64,000 nt of DNA from Candidatus Kapaibacterium sp. (GCA_025055755.1 JANWWF010000001.1:414670-478669); one strand, 5' to 3'; positions 50,099-59,623 are shown, counted from the first letter of the stretch. Made by a program: numbers and translations. Notes: a model not told the origin generated them from the sequence alone.

Positions 50099-51557
50099 AA
50101 TCTACTTTGTTCTTTACTTGGCAGCATTGATGCTGCTGGTGTCTGATTCACCCCGTAGAGAAACTGACATCGCAAGTACAGCGCTACGGAATCTTCTTCG
50201 CTCAACATTTTCCCTTTTGTCGGAGAAACAAACGCTCTTATGCCGCGTGCACTTTATCGCTGACTCCTTTCGCATTGTACTGTTCGATAGCGTCAACACA
50301 ATTATCCCGACTGGACTTATTGATAGCCTTCGATACTCACTTGTAGCTGAAGACCAGTCTAATGGGAATACTTTTCCCCTCCCGATAGATGGCAGTACCC
50401 GCATCGGTGCATTTGAGTTTACTACCGAAACAGTCCAACAAGCTCTCCGCATTCGGTGGCAGATGCGTGCAACTGAACTGCAACCTCGACTGTTTCGTGT
50501 GCGTGTTCAGGCAACTGCTGTGCCACGCCTACCCCCTGCACTGGAAGGAGAGCAGCGCCGTCAGCTTGAGTCCCTCCTTGCCACTCAAGAGCCAATACTT
50601 GAGAGCGAAACAACATTTCTGGTGGGCTATCTTCCAGAATTTGTACCTCCCCCACTTGGCTCCCCTTCGACAATAGATACTACGCTCGAACGGCGCTTAC
50701 GTACTTTGCTCACACAACGTCAGGAAGCAGTTAAAGCACCGGATGCTTTTACTCTTGTGCCCGAATACACTACCGTTTACACTATCCCCTACTTACAGTG
50801 GGAAAATCGCATCATGATTTATGGAGCATCACTCGAACAGGACCTTCAGCGTCCCCCTCAAGTTATTGGGATTCCGTCGCCCCAGGTCATTATCGAACGC
50901 AATACTCTCATCATTCGAAGCACAAGCACTCAAGCTTCCTCTGCAAATGTGCGCGTTCTCCTCACACGCCGCGACGGTTTCGAAGCAACCGCAACATTTG
51001 TGGTTATCACCCAAGCGTTAGAAATGCCCAACGTTCCTGCCATGATGCATCCTGGAGTGGTGTACCATTTTGTTCCTAATCTGCCTGTCGTTAGTGGTAC
51101 ATCAACACGTGCTGTGCTACGTGACGGAGATGTTGTCCGCACAGTGAGCAATGGCGAGCCCTTCACATTTGTACCCACACTTAGTGATACTGGCCATACC
51201 TTTTACTTCGAACGATTCGTTGGCACCGATCGTATCGGGCAAACGATTCCCATCCCCTGTGCAATGTTTCCTCCACCAGAGATCCTCAGTATTCGACGAG
51301 AAAGCGAGCGAACCTACATTGTTCAGTGTCGGGGTTATGGTCTTCGTTCCGACCCTCGTGCCCGTTTGCGACTGGAATTAGAGCCGCCTGCTACAGGGAA
51401 AGTCCAGGAACTCTATGGCGATACTTCCTACGATGACGACATCCATGCACGACTGCAACAATTCCGCGTTACTCTTAGTAGCAGCGTGTCCCCTGTTATT
51501 CGCGCAGTGAATGGATATCAACAGCGTTCTGCTGCTCGAGAGCTATCGAGTCGATAG
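50076..51557 (+). CDS. GldM-like protein: N-terminal membrane anchor with periplasmic Ig-like domains
   Basis: A 493-residue protein with a single N-terminal TM ('IEIYFVLYLAALMLLVSD', ~8-25) and a long beta-rich periplasmic region with repeated Ig-like strands ('IVVRSTST', 'NVRVLLTRRDGFEATATFVVI', 'RLELEPPATGKV'). GldM pairs with GldL, has one TM that threads into GldL and four periplasmic Ig-like domains, and is encoded directly after gldL. Position, size and topology match; no conserved GldM motif was recognised, so this is inference. Its end overlaps the convergent mltG by 15 bp. Confidence 0.45.
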   Translation: MTQRRGIEIYFVLYLAALMLLVSDSPRRETDIASTALRNLLRSTFSLLSEKQTLLCRVHFIADSFRIVLFDSVNTIIPTGLIDSLRYSLVAEDQSNGNTFPLPIDGSTRIGAFEFTTETVQQALRIRWQMRATELQPRLFRVRVQATAVPRLPPALEGEQRRQLESLLATQEPILESETTFLVGYLPEFVPPPLGSPSTIDTTLERRLRTLLTQRQEAVKAPDAFTLVPEYTTVYTIPYLQWENRIMIYGASLEQDLQRPPQVIGIPSPQVIIERNTLIIRSTSTQASSANVRVLLTRRDGFEATATFVVITQALEMPNVPAMMHPGVVYHFVPNLPVVSGTSTRAVLRDGDVVRTVSNGEPFTFVPTLSDTGHTFYFERFVGTDRIGQTIPIPCAMFPPPEILSIRRESERTYIVQCRGYGLRSDPRARLRLELEPPATGKVQELYGDTSYDDDIHARLQQFRVTLSSSVSPVIRAVNGYQQRSAARELSSR

Positions 51558-52610
51558 TAGCGCTCGTTGGCGCTCCTGTAATAAGCGATGGTAATACCGG
51601 ACATTTCGTTGGTGCTCGGCGTAAGTGGTTGCAAAGCGGTGCATCCCTGTACTATCACCTCGATTGCAAAAGTAAAAGAAAGAATGTTTCTCTGGATCAA
51701 GCACAGCTTCAATCGCCTGGATACTGGGAGCTTTGATGGGACCGGGGGGTAGCCCTGTGATGCGATAGGTGTTATACGGATGTTCTATCAAGTAATCACG
51801 GAATACCAAACGCCGAGGTGGGAAGCCCAATGCATACTGTACAGTTGGATCAGCCTGCAGCTTCATGCCAGATCGCAGACGATTCCAATATACTCCTGCA
51901 ATGCGACGATACTCGCTTGGATGGATCACCTCTCCTTCAACGATACTTGCAAGTGTTACCACCTGATGTCGGGATAATCCAGCCTTTGCGGCTTTTGCTG
52001 CAAACCGCTCCTGCCAAGTCCGCTCAAAAACACGAACGATTCGTCGTAAAGCATGCTCGACTGGTTCTTCTTCGTACAGGGTATAAGTCGCAGGCAATAG
52101 ATATCCTTCCAGCGAACGCGCTCCTTCAATTCCCCACATGCGCACTAAGCTGTCTCCGCAGATGAGCTGAATAACCCGCGATGAATCCTCATTGAGCGTC
52201 CGAGCAAGTGCCCCCGCCAAGTGGGGAAAAGTTTCCCCTTCGTAAATCGTCAAATGTCGCACAAGGCGATTGCGTCCACGAAGAATGTTTTCAAACAGTT
52301 CCCCGTGTGTTACCATAGGGGACAATTCATAGGATCCTATCTTGATTGACAGTGGTACAAATCGCCCTATTACGCGTACCGCCACCTTCCATGCCCACGG
52401 AGCAACAAGCACTGATCGCTGTTCCAACCGATTGAGAACATCATCCATTGTTGCCCCTTCTGGAATAAAAAGCACTTGTCGGCTTGGTACACTAAGAGGC
52501 ATGCGAAGCAAAAGCGCTATTCCCCCAATTGCTCCTGTTACAACAAGCAATGCACCCAAAAGCACCAGATGTATTGTCTTTAGCTTACCTATCGCCACAG
52601 TAGAAAGCAA
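51543..52610 (-). CDS. mltG: Endolytic peptidoglycan transglycosylase MltG
   Basis: A 355-residue protein: one N-terminal TM (~13-34), LysM-like/YceG core ('FIPEGATMDDVLNRLEQRSVL'), then the catalytic region 'LASIVEGEVIHPSEYRRIAGVYWNRL' with the conserved Glu, and 'LQADPTVQYALG', 'HPYNTYRITGLPPGPI', 'ALLSTR'. It cleaves nascent glycan strands and sets chain length. The start at 52610 has no strong Shine-Dalgarno. The gene is convergent with the GldM-like gene and divergent from citrate synthase. Confidence 0.92.
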   Translation of the reverse strand: MLSTVAIGKLKTIHLVLLGALLVVTGAIGGIALLLRMPLSVPSRQVLFIPEGATMDDVLNRLEQRSVLVAPWAWKVAVRVIGRFVPLSIKIGSYELSPMVTHGELFENILRGRNRLVRHLTIYEGETFPHLAGALARTLNEDSSRVIQLICGDSLVRMWGIEGARSLEGYLLPATYTLYEEEPVEHALRRIVRVFERTWQERFAAKAAKAGLSRHQVVTLASIVEGEVIHPSEYRRIAGVYWNRLRSGMKLQADPTVQYALGFPPRRLVFRDYLIEHPYNTYRITGLPPGPIKAPSIQAIEAVLDPEKHSFFYFCNRGDSTGMHRFATTYAEHQRNVRYYHRLLQERQRALLSTR

Positions 52611-52640
52611 GAATTTTCAATTTGGTAGCAAACCGTGCCG

Positions 52641-52648
52641 TAGTTTTG
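52641..52648 (+). promoter_or_regulatory. TAnnTTTG-type -7 element upstream of citrate synthase
   Basis: Plus-strand TAGTTTTG, 113 bp before the citrate synthase ATG in the mltG-gltA intergenic region. It implies a long untranslated leader, or the match may be chance. Confidence 0.3.
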
Positions 52649-52761
52649 CAACAGCATGCAGAATGTTCACGTGATAGTTTTATTTGCATACTTGAATACG
52701 TAGCGCACCGCAACGCTACAGACTAAAGCATCTCATTTCGTATCACCTTCAGCAACGACCT

Positions 52762-54054
52762 ATGGATGTTCTAAAGACGAAGCTTGAGCAGGTATTGCCA
52801 CGCTTCCGGAGTAAGCGTGCACGGCTATTAGAAGAGTACGGCGATACTGCTATCGCAAATGTAACAGTTGAGCAAGTGATTGGAGGAATGCGCGGGGTAC
52901 CTTCGGTTTTATGCGATACATCCTCGGTTTCTCCCTCAGAGGGTTTGCGAATCCGCGGCATTCCTATTCTCGAGCTGACCGAGGCAACACCGGAAGAGAT
53001 TTTCTTTCTGCTTGTCACTGGTGAACGTCCAACCGCAGATGAGCGCCAGCAATTATCGAGGCTCCTCAGCACAGGAGCCTCCGTGCCCCCAGAAGCTCTT
53101 GCAGTCCTGCAAACAATGCATCAGACTGCCCATCCTATGGCTATGCTGTCAGCAGGATTGTTGGCGATCGAGCATCGGTCCGCATTTCGGAAAGCATACG
53201 AAGAGGGAGCGCCAAAAGACCGGCTATGGGAGTACACCTTAGCGGATTGTATACTCCTTTTGTCAAGCATCACCAGTATTGCTGCGGCAATTTACCGACT
53301 CAAATTCCGCGATGGTACCTTGATAGAGCCAGACCCTGCGCTCGATTGGAGCACTAACTTCGCTCGAATGTTGGGTGTAAGCAACGATCCAGCGTGGGCT
53401 GATTTGGTGCGTTTGTATTTAGTTCTTCACGCCGATCACGAAGGGGGAAATGTCAGCGCTCTTACGGGGATTACAGTCGCTTCCGCTCTTTCCGACGTGT
53501 TTTACGCAGTGAGTGCGGCCCTCAACGGGTTAGCTGGTCCTCTCCATGGCTTAGCTAATCAAGAATGCTTAGCTTTTATTTTGGATATTCGCGATCGTTT
53601 CGGCGGTGTTCCAACTGAGGATCAACTTCGGGAACTATGTTGGGAGCGCCTGCGGAATGGTCAAGTCATCCCAGGCTACGGTCATGCAGTGCTGCGGGTT
53701 ACCGATCCCCGTTTTATTGCATTCTACAACTTCGCAGAGAAATATCAATTGCATGACGATTGTATTGCTATCGCAAAGCACCTATACAACGTTGTTCCTG
53801 ACGTTCTCCGTGAGCACGGAAAAGCGAAAAATCCGTATCCCAATGTTGATGCCATCAGCGGGTCATTGCTTTACGATCTCGGCATGACAGAGTTCACTTT
53901 CTACACGGTCATGTTCGGAGTGTCGCGTGCATTGGGGATTTGTGCACAAATTCTCTTCCATCGGATGGTAGGTTCCCCGATTGTTCGTCCAAAATCTGTT
54001 ACGCTCGACGAGCTTGAACAATTAGCTCAGCGTGCAACAACTGTTCCCATGTAA
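52762..54054 (+). CDS. gltA: Citrate synthase, mitochondrial/eukaryotic-like type
   Basis: A 430-residue enzyme condensing acetyl-CoA and oxaloacetate. Catalytic positions are visible: 'GPLHGLANQE' (His274-type), 'PGYGHAVLR' (His320-type) and 'NVDAISG' (Asp375-type), with 'LHADHEGGNVSALTG' and 'LSDVFYAVSAALNGLAGP'. These sequences resemble mitochondrial citrate synthase more than E. coli GltA, which is known in Bacteroidota/Chlorobiota. It would feed the oxidative or reductive TCA cycle; presence alone does not set direction. A strong terminator follows 22 bp after the stop. Confidence 0.93.
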   Translation: MDVLKTKLEQVLPRFRSKRARLLEEYGDTAIANVTVEQVIGGMRGVPSVLCDTSSVSPSEGLRIRGIPILELTEATPEEIFFLLVTGERPTADERQQLSRLLSTGASVPPEALAVLQTMHQTAHPMAMLSAGLLAIEHRSAFRKAYEEGAPKDRLWEYTLADCILLLSSITSIAAAIYRLKFRDGTLIEPDPALDWSTNFARMLGVSNDPAWADLVRLYLVLHADHEGGNVSALTGITVASALSDVFYAVSAALNGLAGPLHGLANQECLAFILDIRDRFGGVPTEDQLRELCWERLRNGQVIPGYGHAVLRVTDPRFIAFYNFAEKYQLHDDCIAIAKHLYNVVPDVLREHGKAKNPYPNVDAISGSLLYDLGMTEFTFYTVMFGVSRALGICAQILFHRMVGSPIVRPKSVTLDELEQLAQRATTVPM

Positions 54055-54076
54055 GTTCTTGTTGCCCACAATACGC

Positions 54077-54110
54077 CAAGCCCCCCATCACTTGATGGGG
54101 GGCTTTCTGT
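54077..54110 (+). terminator. Intrinsic terminator of citrate synthase
   Basis: A GC-rich perfect inverted repeat AAGCCCCCCATCA/TGATGGGGGGCTT with a very short loop, followed by TTTCTGTT, lies 22 bp after the stop and just before the convergent tRNA-Val. It is a classic rho-independent terminator. Confidence 0.85.
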
Positions 54111-54112
54111 TG

Positions 54113-54186
54113 TGCGGTCTAGTGGACTCGAACCACTGGCCTTCACGATGTCAACGTGACGCTCTAACCAGCTGAGCTAAGACCGC
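54113..54186 (-). tRNA. tRNA-Val (anticodon GAC)
   Basis: Minus strand: acceptor GCGGTCT/AGACCGC with discriminator A, D stem GCTC/GAGC, anticodon stem TCACG/CGTGA with loop TTGACAT (anticodon GAC), variable AGGCC, T arm AGTGG-TTCGAGT-CCACT. CCA is not encoded. It is preceded by a TAnnTTTG box 14 bp upstream. Confidence 0.95.
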
Positions 54187-54200
54187 AGAATGACCGATTG

Positions 54201-54208
54201 CAAAAATA
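54201..54208 (-). promoter_or_regulatory. TAnnTTTG-type -7 element before tRNA-Val
   Basis: Minus-strand TATTTTTG, 14 bp upstream of the tRNA 5' end. With a TTG 20 bp further upstream, this fits a Bacteroidota-type promoter. The 54209-54358 gap has no further feature beyond the hppA leader. Confidence 0.6.
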
Positions 54209-54358
54209 CATGCACGCCAACAACTCCGCAACTCAGCATGCATAGTATATTGCAAAATCAGTAACTTTTCAACACTATCGTCCTGCATTGTGCTGGACGA
54301 GGGAGGCTTATAGTTTTATGTCACTTTTCCGTATGTCTAACTACTCTCAACAGTAAGT

Positions 54359-56461
54359 ATGGTCATTGCTGCAATCATCGCGTGCGGAGTTTTTGCAGTC
54401 CTTATTGCGGTATTTTTCACCCGTTCAATTCGTGCTATTCCGATCGCCGAAGGTGCTGCCTCGCCCGAGGAAGCACAGCGGGTCGAAGAAGTGACAGCTG
54501 CAATAGCAGAGGGAGCAATGGCATTCATTGCTCGTGAGTATCGAACACTGGGTTTGTTTATGCTCGTCTTTGGCTTCCTCATCTGGATGGCAGTAGATAA
54601 TGGCTTCTTCACAATGCTAAGCTTCTTCATCGGGGCTGGCTGTTCAATGCTGGCAGGATATATTGGAATGCGCATTGCCACAATTGGCAACGGCAGAGCA
54701 GCAGCGGGAGCACGAATTTCCCTTCAACGCGCCTTTAGCATTGCCTTCCGCTCAGGGGCAGTGATGGGATTTGGTCTTACGGGAATTGCTATCCTGGGTC
54801 TGATCGGCGTCTACATAGGATTAGACGCGCTCCTGCCCACTATTGAACGCCATGTCCTGATGGAGATACTCTCCGGCTTTGCATTGGGTGGGTCTTCGGT
54901 TGCTCTTTTTGGTCGCGTCGGTGGAGGTATTTACACCAAAGCCGCAGACGTCGGTGCGGACCTGGTAGGAAAAGTCGAGGCAGGCATCCCAGAAGATGAT
55001 CCCCGAAATCCAGCGGTTATTGCCGATAACGTCGGGGATAACGTTGGGGACATTGCGGGGATGGGTGCAGACCTATTTGGGTCTGTTGCGGAATCAACGT
55101 GTGCGGCACTAGTCATAGGTGCCTCGGCATTCCGTGTTGTGCCTTCCCACATGCAAGAAGGAGCACTGTTATTCCCAATTCTGGTCAATGCGCTAGGGGT
55201 ACTGGGGAGCTTTGTTGCTCTCTTTTTTGCACGTCCCAAATCTGAAGAACACATCGAAAATGCTCTCAAGACCGTTCTGATTGTTGCGACCATCATCATG
55301 GCCATCGTTTTGTATCCAATCACTGTTGCACTCCTGCCGCCCACATTTACTCTCGAAGGGAGCACAAGACTTTACACTAACACTGGTGTGTATTGGTCGC
55401 TCCTTGTCGGTTTGCTCTCAGGAATGCTGGTTGGCATTGTCACCGAGTACTACACTGCCCACCGGTATCGAACTGTACGGGCAGTAGCAGAGTCCTCCCA
55501 AACTGGAGCTGCAACAAACATCATCTACGGTCTGGCTCTTGGCTATAATTCTGCGGTGGTGCCTATGCTCCTGCTGGCACTGACTGTAGTGGTGGGAATT
55601 TCATTTGCGGGAATGTATGGCATTGCTATCGGAGCGTTAGGCATGCTTTCGACAATTGCTATTGGTTTGACTATTGATGCTTACGGTCCAGTATCCGACA
55701 ATGCAGGGGGTATTGCAGAAATGTCGCATATGGGTAAAGAAATTCGTAGTCGCACCGATGCACTCGACGCCGCTGGTAACACCACTGCCGCTATTGGCAA
55801 GGGATTTGCCATTGGTTCTGCTGCATTAACGTCACTGGCCCTAACGTCAGCGTTTTTGACCCGAGCAAAGATTTCACCTGAGCAAATAGGTCTTACAACG
55901 CCACCGGTCTTAGCGGGACTGCTCATTGGGGGAGCATTACCATTTGCCTTCTCAGCACTGACAATGCGCGCGGTAGGAAAAGCTGCGTTCGACATGATCG
56001 CCGAAGTGCGACGGCAGTTTCGAGAAATTCAAGGACTGCTCGAAGGAAAAGCCCGAGCAGATTATCGCCGTTGCGTGGATATATCAACACAGGCGTCACT
56101 GCGCCAAATGGTTGCGCCCGGTTTGCTTGTTATTCTCACCCCGCTTGTTGTCGGCTTCTTGTTCGGTGTTCACACATTAGCGGGCGTGTTAATTGGTGCG
56201 CTCGTTTGTGGTGTGATGCTGGCAACCTCGATGGCAAATGCTGGTGCAGCGTGGGACAATGCGAAAAAGTACATCGAGAAAGGAAACTACGGCGGGAAAG
56301 GTTCTGATGCCCACAAAGCAGCAGTTGTAGGCGATACGGTGGGGGATCCGTTCAAGGACACAGCCGGTCCATCGCTTAACATACTCATCAAGCTCATGGC
56401 GATTATCAGCCTGGTTTTCGTGCCATTTTTTGTCAAGTACGGAGGCGTGCTGCTCAAGTGA
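54359..56461 (+). CDS. hppA: Membrane-bound pyrophosphatase, K+-dependent type
   Basis: A 700-residue protein with about 16 transmembrane helices that couples PPi hydrolysis to H+ or Na+ pumping. Core motifs: '[49 protein letters not shown]' region with the acidic PPi/Mg2+ sites, '[16 protein letters not shown]', and '[25 protein letters not shown]'. The stretch '[18 protein letters not shown]' has Ala where K+-independent enzymes have Lys, so this is a K+-dependent member, possibly Na+-pumping. A terminator lies inside the downstream convergent obg gene. Confidence 0.95.
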   Translation: MVIAAIIACGVFAVLIAVFFTRSIRAIPIAEGAASPEEAQRVEEVTAAIAEGAMAFIAREYRTLGLFMLVFGFLIWMAVDNGFFTMLSFFIGAGCSMLAGYIGMRIATIGNGRAAAGARISLQRAFSIAFRSGAVMGFGLTGIAILGLIGVYIGLDALLPTIERHVLMEILSGFALGGSSVALFGRVGGGIYTKAADVGADLVGKVEAGIPEDDPRNPAVIADNVGDNVGDIAGMGADLFGSVAESTCAALVIGASAFRVVPSHMQEGALLFPILVNALGVLGSFVALFFARPKSEEHIENALKTVLIVATIIMAIVLYPITVALLPPTFTLEGSTRLYTNTGVYWSLLVGLLSGMLVGIVTEYYTAHRYRTVRAVAESSQTGAATNIIYGLALGYNSAVVPMLLLALTVVVGISFAGMYGIAIGALGMLSTIAIGLTIDAYGPVSDNAGGIAEMSHMGKEIRSRTDALDAAGNTTAAIGKGFAIGSAALTSLALTSAFLTRAKISPEQIGLTTPPVLAGLLIGGALPFAFSALTMRAVGKAAFDMIAEVRRQFREIQGLLEGKARADYRRCVDISTQASLRQMVAPGLLVILTPLVVGFLFGVHTLAGVLIGALVCGVMLATSMANAGAAWDNAKKYIEKGNYGGKGSDAHKAAVVGDTVGDPFKDTAGPSLNILIKLMAIISLVFVPFFVKYGGVLLK

Positions 56462-56468
56462 GAGAGCA

Positions 56469-57524
56469 CTACTGCCCTGTCAGCATAGGTGTAGCGGGCG
56501 ACACAGTGGAGGTGTCGCCCGCATAGTTTTCTTTCCGGCTGTCCTCAAGCGCAGACCACATCATCGAGCACAAAACACCAATGTTCTCCCCACTAACCGA
56601 CGAAATAAGCAGCGGCTTTCCAAAACCAGGAAAGGTCAACTCCTCGTACTGGGAGCGTTCTTCAGGTGTAAGGGTATCTGCCTTGCTAATGCAAATAATG
56701 CGGCGCTTGCGGGCCAAGGCGGGATTGTGCTGGTAAAGCTCTTGCTCAAGGATTGCATAGGCTCGTATTGGTGGAAGCTCATGCGGATCGAGCAAAAAAA
56801 CCAGCACCTGTGTCCGTTCGATATGACGGAGAAAATCTGTTCCCAGTCCCTTGCCTTTACTAGCACCCTCGATGATGCCAGGGATATCAGCAACTACAAA
56901 GCTTCGCTCGTCGTCAAGCCGCACCATTCCCAGCACTGGGACTAAGGTAGTAAAGGGGTAATCGGCTATCTTCGGTTTAGCTGCAGAGATTGTAGAAATT
57001 AGGGTTGATTTCCCTGCATTGGGAAATCCCACCAATCCGACATCAGCAAGCAGCTTAAGTTCCAGCATAAGCCATCCCTGTTGACCGGGCATCCCTTTCT
57101 CTGCTGTGCGAGGAGTGCGATTCGTTGGGGTAGCAAATGCAGCATTGCCACGACCTCCTTGCCCTCCCTGAAAAATGACTACTCGCTCTCCCGGCTTTGT
57201 CAGTTCTGCTAAAACTTTCCCTGTCGCATCATCAAAAATTACCGTCCCTGGTGGGACACGGAGAATGACATCTTTTCCCTTTCTGCCGCTGCGACGATTT
57301 GTACCACCAGGTGCTCCATTGCCCGCAATGTAATGCCGTTTATAGCGGAAATGGAGAAGGGTGTTCAAATGCGAATCAGCAACAGCAACAACATTCCCAC
57401 CCCGACCACCATCTCCCCCATCGGGACCTCCCTTTGGCACATACTTTTCACGATGAAAACTTACCATGCCATTGCCACCATCGCCAGCCTTGGCATAGAT
57501 ACGCACTTGGTCAACAAAGTTCAT
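56469..57524 (-). CDS. obg: Obg GTPase (ObgE/CgtA)
   Basis: A 351-residue GTPase for 50S ribosome assembly. Gly-rich Obg fold (~1-158, 'GGPDGGDGGRGGNVV'), G1 'GFPNAGKS' (~165), G3 'DIPGIIEGA', G4 'SKAD', G5 'SSVSGENI'. The usual Obg C-terminal (OCT) domain is absent. The last 25 codons include a perfect inverted repeat that also acts as the hppA terminator. The gene is convergent with hppA, only 7 bp apart. Confidence 0.95.
   Translation of the reverse strand: MNFVDQVRIYAKAGDGGNGMVSFHREKYVPKGGPDGGDGGRGGNVVAVADSHLNTLLHFRYKRHYIAGNGAPGGTNRRSGRKGKDVILRVPPGTVIFDDATGKVLAELTKPGERVVIFQGGQGGRGNAAFATPTNRTPRTAEKGMPGQQGWLMLELKLLADVGLVGFPNAGKSTLISTISAAKPKIADYPFTTLVPVLGMVRLDDERSFVVADIPGIIEGASKGKGLGTDFLRHIERTQVLVFLLDPHELPPIRAYAILEQELYQHNPALARKRRIICISKADTLTPEERSQYEELTFPGFGKPLLISSVSGENIGVLCSMMWSALEDSRKENYAGDTSTVSPATPMLTGQ
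56494..56534 (+). terminator. Terminator of hppA embedded in the obg 3' coding region
   Basis: GCGGGCGACAC (56494-56504) pairs with GTGTCGCCCGC (56512-56522) around a 7-nt loop; on the plus strand it is followed by ATAGTTTTCTTT. The plus-strand hppA transcript would stop here, while the same bases encode the tail of Obg. On the minus strand no U tract follows. Confidence 0.6.
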
Positions 57525-57568
57525 GTTTGCATCATTGCAGAGTGATAACGGAAGGCTTTAGCACTCAC

Positions 57569-59551
57569 TTACGCCAAGGTGTAGCGTTTGACGAGCACCA
57601 AACGAAGTTCTTGTACTGCCTTGTTGGAAGGGTCTATTCCATACTCTGCGCAGTACCGATCCAGCTCATTGAGTGCGGCACGCATTGTTGGTGCAGCATC
57701 TAATCGTGCCAATAGCCCCTCAAAGCGAAAACGATCTCGATCGCAGAGTTTTTTCAACATGACTTCCTTTGTATTCTCATCGAGTACCAATGATAGGGAA
57801 CAAAGCGAACGAGATTGTACTTCTGCTTTGACCCGCACCCGATGCAGTCCGCTTTCCAGCAACGTATCGTAGCCTGTCGGGAGAGAGAGTTCTTTTTCAG
57901 GAGAAGCAGCCACCTCACTTTTGATCGTATGAGCCTCTTGCTCTTGGAGAGGTGCACTCTCTGGTGGCGCAAGTACTCCACCTCCTGCTGGTTCTTGGGA
58001 ATTGTTAGGACTTGCTACGGGAGCTAACGCAAACTCGCGTTCCAATGCGGATTGTATATCTGCCGATGACGTATGGAAATGCCCGCTAACATTATGCTGC
58101 TCTTCCAGCATTGCACGGAGCAGTGCTATAGTCTCTGCATCGGCCTCCTCTGAGTCTACCCCATTGCCAACATCGCCTTGGGTATCTTTCTCCCTAGATG
58201 CTTGCACAGGTGTTTCTGCAGTCTGCGGTGGAAGGTCCCTGTTCTCACCAGCAGTATCCTCGCCTGTCAGCCCTGCCCTTCCGTAGTCCTCGACGGTGCT
58301 CGTGATCTCCTCTGTCTGTGAAGTTAGGGAGGCAGATTGTGATTCCTTCCCCAAGGATGAGACATCGAATGAGACTGGCTCCTCAATATGAGCAGGGGAT
58401 TGGGAAGGTATGGTTGTGTTTGCTTGCTGGGACTCCTCCGAACTAACCATTGCTTGATGCCCAGGAATGCTACTCCCTGGCGCCGTCACTTTTTCCTGCT
58501 CCAAAGGTGGCGCGATCTGTTCTTCTGGTGATAAGCTGGCAAACTCTGGCATTATGCCAGAGGCTGTTTGCTCTCTCAAGTCAGCTTCAACGCTCGAGGT
58601 TTCATCCGGCGATTGTGCTACTGCGGTGTCTTCAAGTGCGTACTCAACTTGCACAGTACCTGCTACTGATGCAGATGGGGCAGCTTCCTGGGGGCGAGCT
58701 GAAGACTCATCGCTTGGCGGAAGAGAGTGTTCCGGCTGTGCGTGCTGCTCGGCTTGTTCGAGTTCTTGGAGTACCTGGTCAACAACCCGGAGTACCATCT
58801 CGCGGGTCACCGCACGCACTCCATCGTGGTAAAGCATTCGCTCAAACTTTTGTGCGATGATTTGGATTCCTTTGTCGTCGAGAAATACTATGAGCGCTTC
58901 TATTGGCAGTGCTTGTGCCGCTTTCGGTGTTGTGAGGTCGTTGAAGAATGCAAACAGAGGATCAAGCAAGTCTATAAACTCTGTCGTGGACAAATCAAGG
59001 ATGTAGTCGTCATCGAGCTGTTTGACCAGACGCTCAAATTCGAACACAGGCATAATGTGCGCGCTGTCGCTATCAAGCGAACGCTCATGCATCCACTGCT
59101 CAAATCCCGAGCGGAAGTAAGGATAGTCAGCAAAGTACTTCATCCGGAGAGCAATTTCACAGACAGGTTTTGTTGGTTCGCCCCGATAGACAAACCACTT
59201 GAGCGTTACACGGGGACGTATGCGGTAGTTGAGAACGCTCTTGACCGCAGTATCTATCACGCCCAGAGCGTGCATGCGCTCGAAATAAGCATGGGTTCGC
59301 ACGTATTGCTCGAACTGATCCCAAATGTGTCGAAAGAGAGGATCAGCAGGATCAATAGGCAAATTGGCTTTGCGCTGCATGCGGTCGTGGTAGAGGAGCC
59401 ACTCTACTTCTGCACGGAAGAATTCCTTGTAGGCACGGTCCACGTGAGGATGATCTATCACCGTGCTCAAGTGTAGTCCGGATGCACTTGCTCGTGGGAG
59501 AAGCAGTTCGACTAAACGCAGCTTTGTGCTTTCAATTTCAGCTTCAAACAT
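57569..59551 (-). CDS. Protein of unknown function with a 290-residue disordered linker
   Basis: A 660-residue protein. Residues 1-~270 form a compact domain ('LRLVELLLPRASASGLH', 'YFADYPYFRSGFEQWMHERSL', 'LDPLFAFFNDLTTPKAAQALPIEALIVFLDDKGIQ'); ~276-565 are low-complexity, rich in Ser, Glu, Gln, Pro and Ala; ~570-660 form a second domain ('LLESGLHRVRVKAEVQSRS', 'ALNELDRYCAEYGIDPSN'). No signal peptide, TM or known motif is seen. It is likely cytoplasmic and structural, perhaps lineage-specific. It is 73 bp downstream of mutS2 on the same strand. Confidence 0.6.
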   Translation of the reverse strand: MFEAEIESTKLRLVELLLPRASASGLHLSTVIDHPHVDRAYKEFFRAEVEWLLYHDRMQRKANLPIDPADPLFRHIWDQFEQYVRTHAYFERMHALGVIDTAVKSVLNYRIRPRVTLKWFVYRGEPTKPVCEIALRMKYFADYPYFRSGFEQWMHERSLDSDSAHIMPVFEFERLVKQLDDDYILDLSTTEFIDLLDPLFAFFNDLTTPKAAQALPIEALIVFLDDKGIQIIAQKFERMLYHDGVRAVTREMVLRVVDQVLQELEQAEQHAQPEHSLPPSDESSARPQEAAPSASVAGTVQVEYALEDTAVAQSPDETSSVEADLREQTASGIMPEFASLSPEEQIAPPLEQEKVTAPGSSIPGHQAMVSSEESQQANTTIPSQSPAHIEEPVSFDVSSLGKESQSASLTSQTEEITSTVEDYGRAGLTGEDTAGENRDLPPQTAETPVQASREKDTQGDVGNGVDSEEADAETIALLRAMLEEQHNVSGHFHTSSADIQSALEREFALAPVASPNNSQEPAGGGVLAPPESAPLQEQEAHTIKSEVAASPEKELSLPTGYDTLLESGLHRVRVKAEVQSRSLCSLSLVLDENTKEVMLKKLCDRDRFRFEGLLARLDAAPTMRAALNELDRYCAEYGIDPSNKAVQELRLVLVKRYTLA

Positions 59552-59623
59552 ACCCCCGCTGGGTGAGTAATTGATGGACTCAATGCCAACATGTGCAACT
59601 TACAAAACCGCTGGCACAGCATG

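Noticed and set aside
52673-52685. TGTTCACGTGATA near 52.67 kb as a possible parS site for ParB
   Set aside because: It shares only CACGTG and two flanking bases with the canonical palindrome TGTTTCACGTGAAACA and is not symmetric; too weak to call.
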